Source: a virus
Length of the DNA stretch: 24,920 bases
Direction: 5' to 3' (one strand)
Virus record (IMG/VR): IMGVR_UViG_3300025326_000194
Span: 1 to 24,920 of that record
Shown: in pieces, positions 22,336-24,920 of the stretch
How the letters are laid out: each line of letters opens with the position of its first letter
How positions within the stretch are numbered: the stretch's first letter is position 1
Made by a program: the position numbers and the translations under genes
The notes under the pieces: generated by a model
What the model saw: only the letters and a program-made list of their open reading frames with translations
The model's database searches: none
What the model was told of the DNA's origin: nothing

Positions 22336-22835
22336 CTGCCATCCCAGTAGTAACCGTCGAACTTCGACTCCCGATAGGTCCGCCAGCGAGCTCGTTGGGC
22401 TGCGCCGGCGTGTTTCTTCTTGCGCTCCAGTATCTCCGGATCTTCCATCGTCCGTGCTAGGTTTTCCGAGCGCGGCATGGCCTCGAGATTGGCGGCCCGA
22501 TCATCCAACGAATCACCATTCCGATGACGCACGATCCAACCGGCCGGTAAGGTTCGGCGATGATGCTTCTCCCAAACAAGATGGGAGCGCGATCTCCAGA
22601 CGTTGGGCTCACAGACCTTGATCCAGCAGAGGTTGCCCTTCCTGATGGCCTCGGATCCAACCGGCACCCAGTTCTGCGGCCGACTGCCTGGCTTGAATTC
22701 GGTCTGGCGGCTGCGATGCTGGCCCTTCCAGCCTTTTCGGGCACAGGCCTTCGAGCAGTAGCGCTTGCGCTCGATCAGAGCGGGACGCAACATCACGAGG
22801 CCGTTGCAGACCTGGCAGCGCTTGAGGACGCTCAC
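22332..22835 (-). CDS. HNH endonuclease with N-terminal zinc motif
   Basis: A 167-residue protein from GTG 22835, overlapping the ParB-like stop as GTGA. The N-terminus has a Cys cluster (CQVCN near residue 8, then YCSKAC) that should bind zinc. Then comes an HNH_3-like domain: SHLVWEKHHRRTLPAGWIVRHRNGDSLDDRAANLEAMPRSENLARTM, with the family's spacing H...W...H, v.H.NGd..DnR..NLe.....N. This nicks or cuts DNA. It may be a free-standing homing-type enzyme, or support packaging as some phage HNH proteins do, although it is 2.7 kb from terS. Upstream in-frame codons belong to the ParB overlap. Confidence 0.87.
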   Translation of the reverse strand: MSVLKRCQVCNGLVMLRPALIERKRYCSKACARKGWKGQHRSRQTEFKPGSRPQNWVPVGSEAIRKGNLCWIKVCEPNVWRSRSHLVWEKHHRRTLPAGWIVRHRNGDSLDDRAANLEAMPRSENLARTMEDPEILERKKKHAGAAQRARWRTYRESKFDGYYWDGR

Positions 22836-24601
22836 TCGTCGTCCTCCGCGGTCTCTGTTTCCGTGGAAGCGGGCTCGTACCCGGCGGCGATCTCGTCCCA
22901 ATCCTTCGGGAGCCTGGCCCCGAGAGTCTTCGCGACGCCCGCAAGGTGCTTAGCTACCGCCTGGGGGCCCTTCCTGGCATCGCGGAAATCGAGCGCGCTG
23001 ATCAGTACGGCGGAGGCGATCCGCGCCCGCAGCGTGGCCAGGCGGGCGGCCTTATCCTTCGATACTCCGGCCTTCGAGCGTCCCTCGTCATCCCGAAGGG
23101 CGTCATGGATCATTTCAAGGCCGGCGATGCTCTCGCTGTTGACGAGCGCCTCGGCCAGGATCGGGCCCGCCTGTTGGCGGACGAAGTTTTGCGCCGCGCG
23201 CTGGAGCGCCCATTCCCGGTCCTGCTTCTTGCGTTGCGCCTCGTAGTCGTATCGAGGGCTGCCTACCCTTTTCTTGTCGGCCGCTAGGGCCTTCTCCGCC
23301 GGCTTACCAACACGGATCAGCTCGACGACGTGCGAGCCTGTGCCTGGTCCTTTGCGGTAGCCCGGCGTCTTGCCCCGGAGCCGTAGGCTGGCGTCCTTGG
23401 CGTCGAGCAGTTTCTGCCAGGTCGAGTGCAGTCTCTCTTCCATGCGGTATGGCTCATCAGCGTTGACGTATTCGATCGGCGCCGAGATATGTGCCTTGCC
23501 ATCGGCTGCCGGGTCGTAGATCGGGATCCCGAGCTTCTTGCTTAGCCGCCGCGTCTCTGCCGCAATCCAGGCCCGCCGCTTCTGCGTCCAGCAGACCTTG
23601 ATCCCGCAGTAGTGCGAACCATCCAGGACCTGGTGAAACTCGCAGGCACTGCACGGGGGCGGCGCAACGAGCTGGCGGATCCACGTTGCCGTGTCTTCAC
23701 CAATGCCCCAGAGCGTGTCGATGCCCACGGGGTCTGTACCGGAGGCCAGAGCGAAGATGATCTCCGAGAGCGCCTGATCCGGTCCCGCGTTCTTGAGATC
23801 CGATTTTTTGAGCCGGATGGCAAGACGCTCTGGAAGCATCTTGAGCAGAGCTGTAGGCGACGGTGGATCCACCGTGGCCTTCCAGTCCAGCCGCCACAGG
23901 CCTTCGCCGGCTCGAATCTTGTCGCTGTCTTCGTCAGTGCTCTTGCTCGCCTGCCACCGGGCGACCATGCGGAAGGATTCTTCTCCGAGGACATCACCAA
24001 TCCACGCTGTGATCTCCTCGGCACTCTCATAGCCGCCGGCGGTGAGCTTGATCGCCATACCCTCGACGCGTTGTGGTGCCAGCTTTTGCAGCGTCAAGAG
24101 CTTACGTGCTGTGCCCTCGGTGATTTGTGCGCCCACCTGGCCCTGCACCGCTGCCGGCAGCTCGAGCAGGCGGACCTTGTTACGCACGGCCGAAGCCGAC
24201 AAATGGAACAGCTCACCGATCTCCTCGGACGTCTTCCCAAATTGGTCCCGGTAGGTCGCCATCGCCCGAGCTTCCTCGATCGGCGTGAGCTCCTTTCGCT
24301 CGAGGTTCTCCCGGATGGCTAGCTCGAACATCTCCTGGTCCGAAAGCTCGCGGACGTCGACGGGCATCTGCTCAAACTCACGATGCCCATCCGCGACGAG
24401 CTTGCGATATGCAGCAAGCCTCGTGTGCCCGAACGCCAGCTGCACTCCCTTGCCGTCGGCTCGCCGACCTACGGGCACCTGGAGCAACCCGACCTTTAGG
24501 ATCGAGCCGGCCACTTCCACGACCTGGTCGGGATCCTCTCGCTCCCGGGTCTGGTAGGGGTTGGGCGACAGCTGATCGATCTTCATGATGGCGATGTTCA
24601 T
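22832..24601 (-). CDS. Large ParB-like protein with central zinc-type Cys cluster
   Basis: A 589-residue protein. Residues 1-105 are a ParB N-terminal domain: IDQLSPNPYQTR, FGHTRLAAYRKL (58-68, the GxRR-like CTP-binding box), and the ENLERKELTPIEEA segment (98-111). A helix-turn-helix region (about 120-150, TSEEIGELFHLSASAVRNKVRLLEL) follows. The middle contains a Cys cluster, Cys317, Cys320, Cys332 and Cys337 (CSAC...YCGIKVC), likely zinc-binding. The rest is a long charged helical tail. It is much longer than usual ParB (about 280-350). Phages use such proteins as partition, transcription or nuclease factors. GGGAGGT lies 6 bases upstream. Upstream palindromes could be its binding sites. 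Confidence 0.88.
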   Translation of the reverse strand: MNIAIMKIDQLSPNPYQTREREDPDQVVEVAGSILKVGLLQVPVGRRADGKGVQLAFGHTRLAAYRKLVADGHREFEQMPVDVRELSDQEMFELAIRENLERKELTPIEEARAMATYRDQFGKTSEEIGELFHLSASAVRNKVRLLELPAAVQGQVGAQITEGTARKLLTLQKLAPQRVEGMAIKLTAGGYESAEEITAWIGDVLGEESFRMVARWQASKSTDEDSDKIRAGEGLWRLDWKATVDPPSPTALLKMLPERLAIRLKKSDLKNAGPDQALSEIIFALASGTDPVGIDTLWGIGEDTATWIRQLVAPPPCSACEFHQVLDGSHYCGIKVCWTQKRRAWIAAETRRLSKKLGIPIYDPAADGKAHISAPIEYVNADEPYRMEERLHSTWQKLLDAKDASLRLRGKTPGYRKGPGTGSHVVELIRVGKPAEKALAADKKRVGSPRYDYEAQRKKQDREWALQRAAQNFVRQQAGPILAEALVNSESIAGLEMIHDALRDDEGRSKAGVSKDKAARLATLRARIASAVLISALDFRDARKGPQAVAKHLAGVAKTLGARLPKDWDEIAAGYEPASTETETAEDDE

Positions 24602-24920
24602 CCTGAACCTCCCGCGGGTGTCCGCACCGAGTGTGCGCGGCAGTCATCGGCCACACTCGTGCCCCGGTGCCCTTCCGCTATCAGGCCGCCACACTTGTCG
24701 CACCGGAAGTACCCGTCGGGAACGACGACGTCGGCGATTCCGACCGGTCGGATTCGGGGTCGGGATTTCCGACCCGAACCGTTATTAACCGAGGTCTCAG
24801 AACTTAAGATCTTAAGATCAAGTTCCTTAAGGATCGGGTCGGATTCCGACCCGTCGGATTCCGACCCGTCGTGAATTCCGACTCCGCCAGATGTGGCCGG
24901 TCCAGATTGCCCCTTGTCAG
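24598..24920 (-). CDS. 3' end of a gene with C-terminal Cys/His cluster
   Basis: The frame is open from the right edge to TGA 24598, which overlaps the ParB-like ATG as ATGA. The visible 106 residues are low complexity (GIHDGSESDGSESDPILKELDLKILSSETSVNN), then GRKSRPRIRPVGIADVVVPDG, and end with a Cys/His cluster (YFRCDKCGG, then DDCRAH). The start is outside the window, so the N-terminal function is unknown. The DNA in this linker is unusual: tandem palindromes and an AT-rich island. A replication initiator with an internal origin, as in lambda O, would fit, but this is inference. Confidence 0.7.
   Translation of the reverse strand, partial: DKGQSGPATSGGVGIHDGSESDGSESDPILKELDLKILSSETSVNNGSGRKSRPRIRPVGIADVVVPDGYFRCDKCGGLIAEGHRGTSVADDCRAHSVRTPAGGSG
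24757..24775. repeat. Inverted repeat GGGTCGG...CCGACCC
   Basis: Seven-bp perfect arms with a 5-base centre (GATTT) repeat the core of the tandem palindromes about 80 bp away. A further related near-copy, GTCGGCGATTCCGAC, sits at 24730-24744. Together with the tandem copies they bracket an AT-rich segment. Confidence 0.65.
24781..24834. other. AT-rich palindromic island (possible DNA-unwinding element)
   Basis: By direct count this 54-base stretch has 19 G/C, about 35%, within GC-rich DNA. It contains the perfect 14-base palindrome CTTAAGATCTTAAG (24803-24816) and CCTTAAGG (24825-24832), between two groups of GTCGG/CCGAC palindromes. This mix of iteron-like repeats and an AT-rich block is like a phage replication origin. 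The role is unproven. Confidence 0.5.
24836..24885. repeat. Tandem palindromic repeats (GTCGGATTCCGAC)
   Basis: Two perfect 15-bp direct repeats (24838-24852, 24853-24867) and one degenerate third copy ending near 24885. The first copy lies within a 17-base palindrome, GGGTCGGATTCCGACCC, with 8-bp arms around one central base. The unit is in frame with the overlapping gene and encodes GSESD. It resembles iterons or operator sites. Confidence 0.75.

Noticed and set aside
22091-22342. Extension of the 86-residue gene to an upstream ATG (170 residues)
   Set aside because: The added part lies wholly over the 81-residue gene; GTG 22090 overlapping the TAG stop is the economical start.
22836-22901. 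Extension of the HNH gene to an upstream start at 22901
   Set aside because: The extra residues lie within the ParB-like coding end and add only Arg-rich shadow; GTG 22835 gives GTGA coupling and keeps the zinc motif.
1-24920. Integrase, repressor, tRNA, insertion sequence or lysis genes
   Set aside because: No frame on either strand shows the relevant motifs, and no cloverleaf or terminal inverted repeat pair with a transposase was seen.

Overview
This window looks like part of the genome of a tailed double-stranded DNA phage or prophage with an HK97-type head and, most likely, a long non-contractile tail (siphovirus-like). This rests on an HK97-fold capsid protein with an N-terminal scaffold domain, an S78-type prohead protease, a head-closure/tail-completion gene block, a single tail-tube-type protein, a pair of tail-assembly chaperone frames with a frameshift signal, and a 558-residue tape measure protein. 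No sheath or baseplate gene is visible. All 37 genes called lie on the minus strand, packed head to tail with 1-20 nt overlaps or short gaps, so transcription runs from right to left. The DNA is GC-rich and many genes have clear AGGAGG-type ribosome binding sites. No integrase, repressor, lysis gene, tRNA or CRISPR array is visible. The host cannot be read directly; a lipoprotein with a long Pro/Thr/Glu linker resembles secreted proteins common in Chloroflexota, which is only a weak hint.

Layout in transcription order (right to left). (1) 24920-19644: DNA-metabolism/early-type block. It has the 3' end of a gene encoding a C-terminal Cys/His cluster and carrying palindromic repeats (24598-24920), a large ParB-like protein (22832-24601), an HNH endonuclease (22332-22835), a run of very small coupled genes (21329-22335), a lipoprotein (20727-21332), a small conserved phage protein, a DUF1064-like PD-(D/E)XK nuclease (20082-20417) and two small genes. 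(2) 19598-15185: packaging block: small terminase, large terminase, and a portal fused to an Mu F-like head-morphogenesis domain. (3) 15166-10001: a small coiled-coil gene followed by five probable virion appendage genes: two fibre-associated families, a LamG-like protein, a parallel beta-helix protein and a 17-repeat protein with an internal duplication. Their position between portal and protease is unusual. (4) 9937-7505: prohead protease and major capsid protein. (5) 7482-5024: small beta-rich structural proteins, two intergenic hairpins and a head-tail connector. (6) 5018-3004: head closure, a ribbon-helix-helix-like small protein, gp10-like and tail-terminator-like proteins, and the tail tube protein. 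(7) 2995-601: tail chaperones linked by a lambda-type GGGAAAG slippery site, then the tape measure protein. (8) 598-1: a tail-region gene cut off by the window edge.

The genes form one virion-building programme: terminase cuts DNA and feeds it through the portal; protease and capsid form the head; connector, closure and terminator proteins join it to the tail; chaperones and tape measure set tail length. The most interesting parts are the iteron-like palindromes and AT-rich island inside the coding region at the right edge (a possible lambda-O-like origin), the appendage module inside the head genes with its duplicated repeat protein, and the hairpins placed between capsid-region genes and over the terS start codon.
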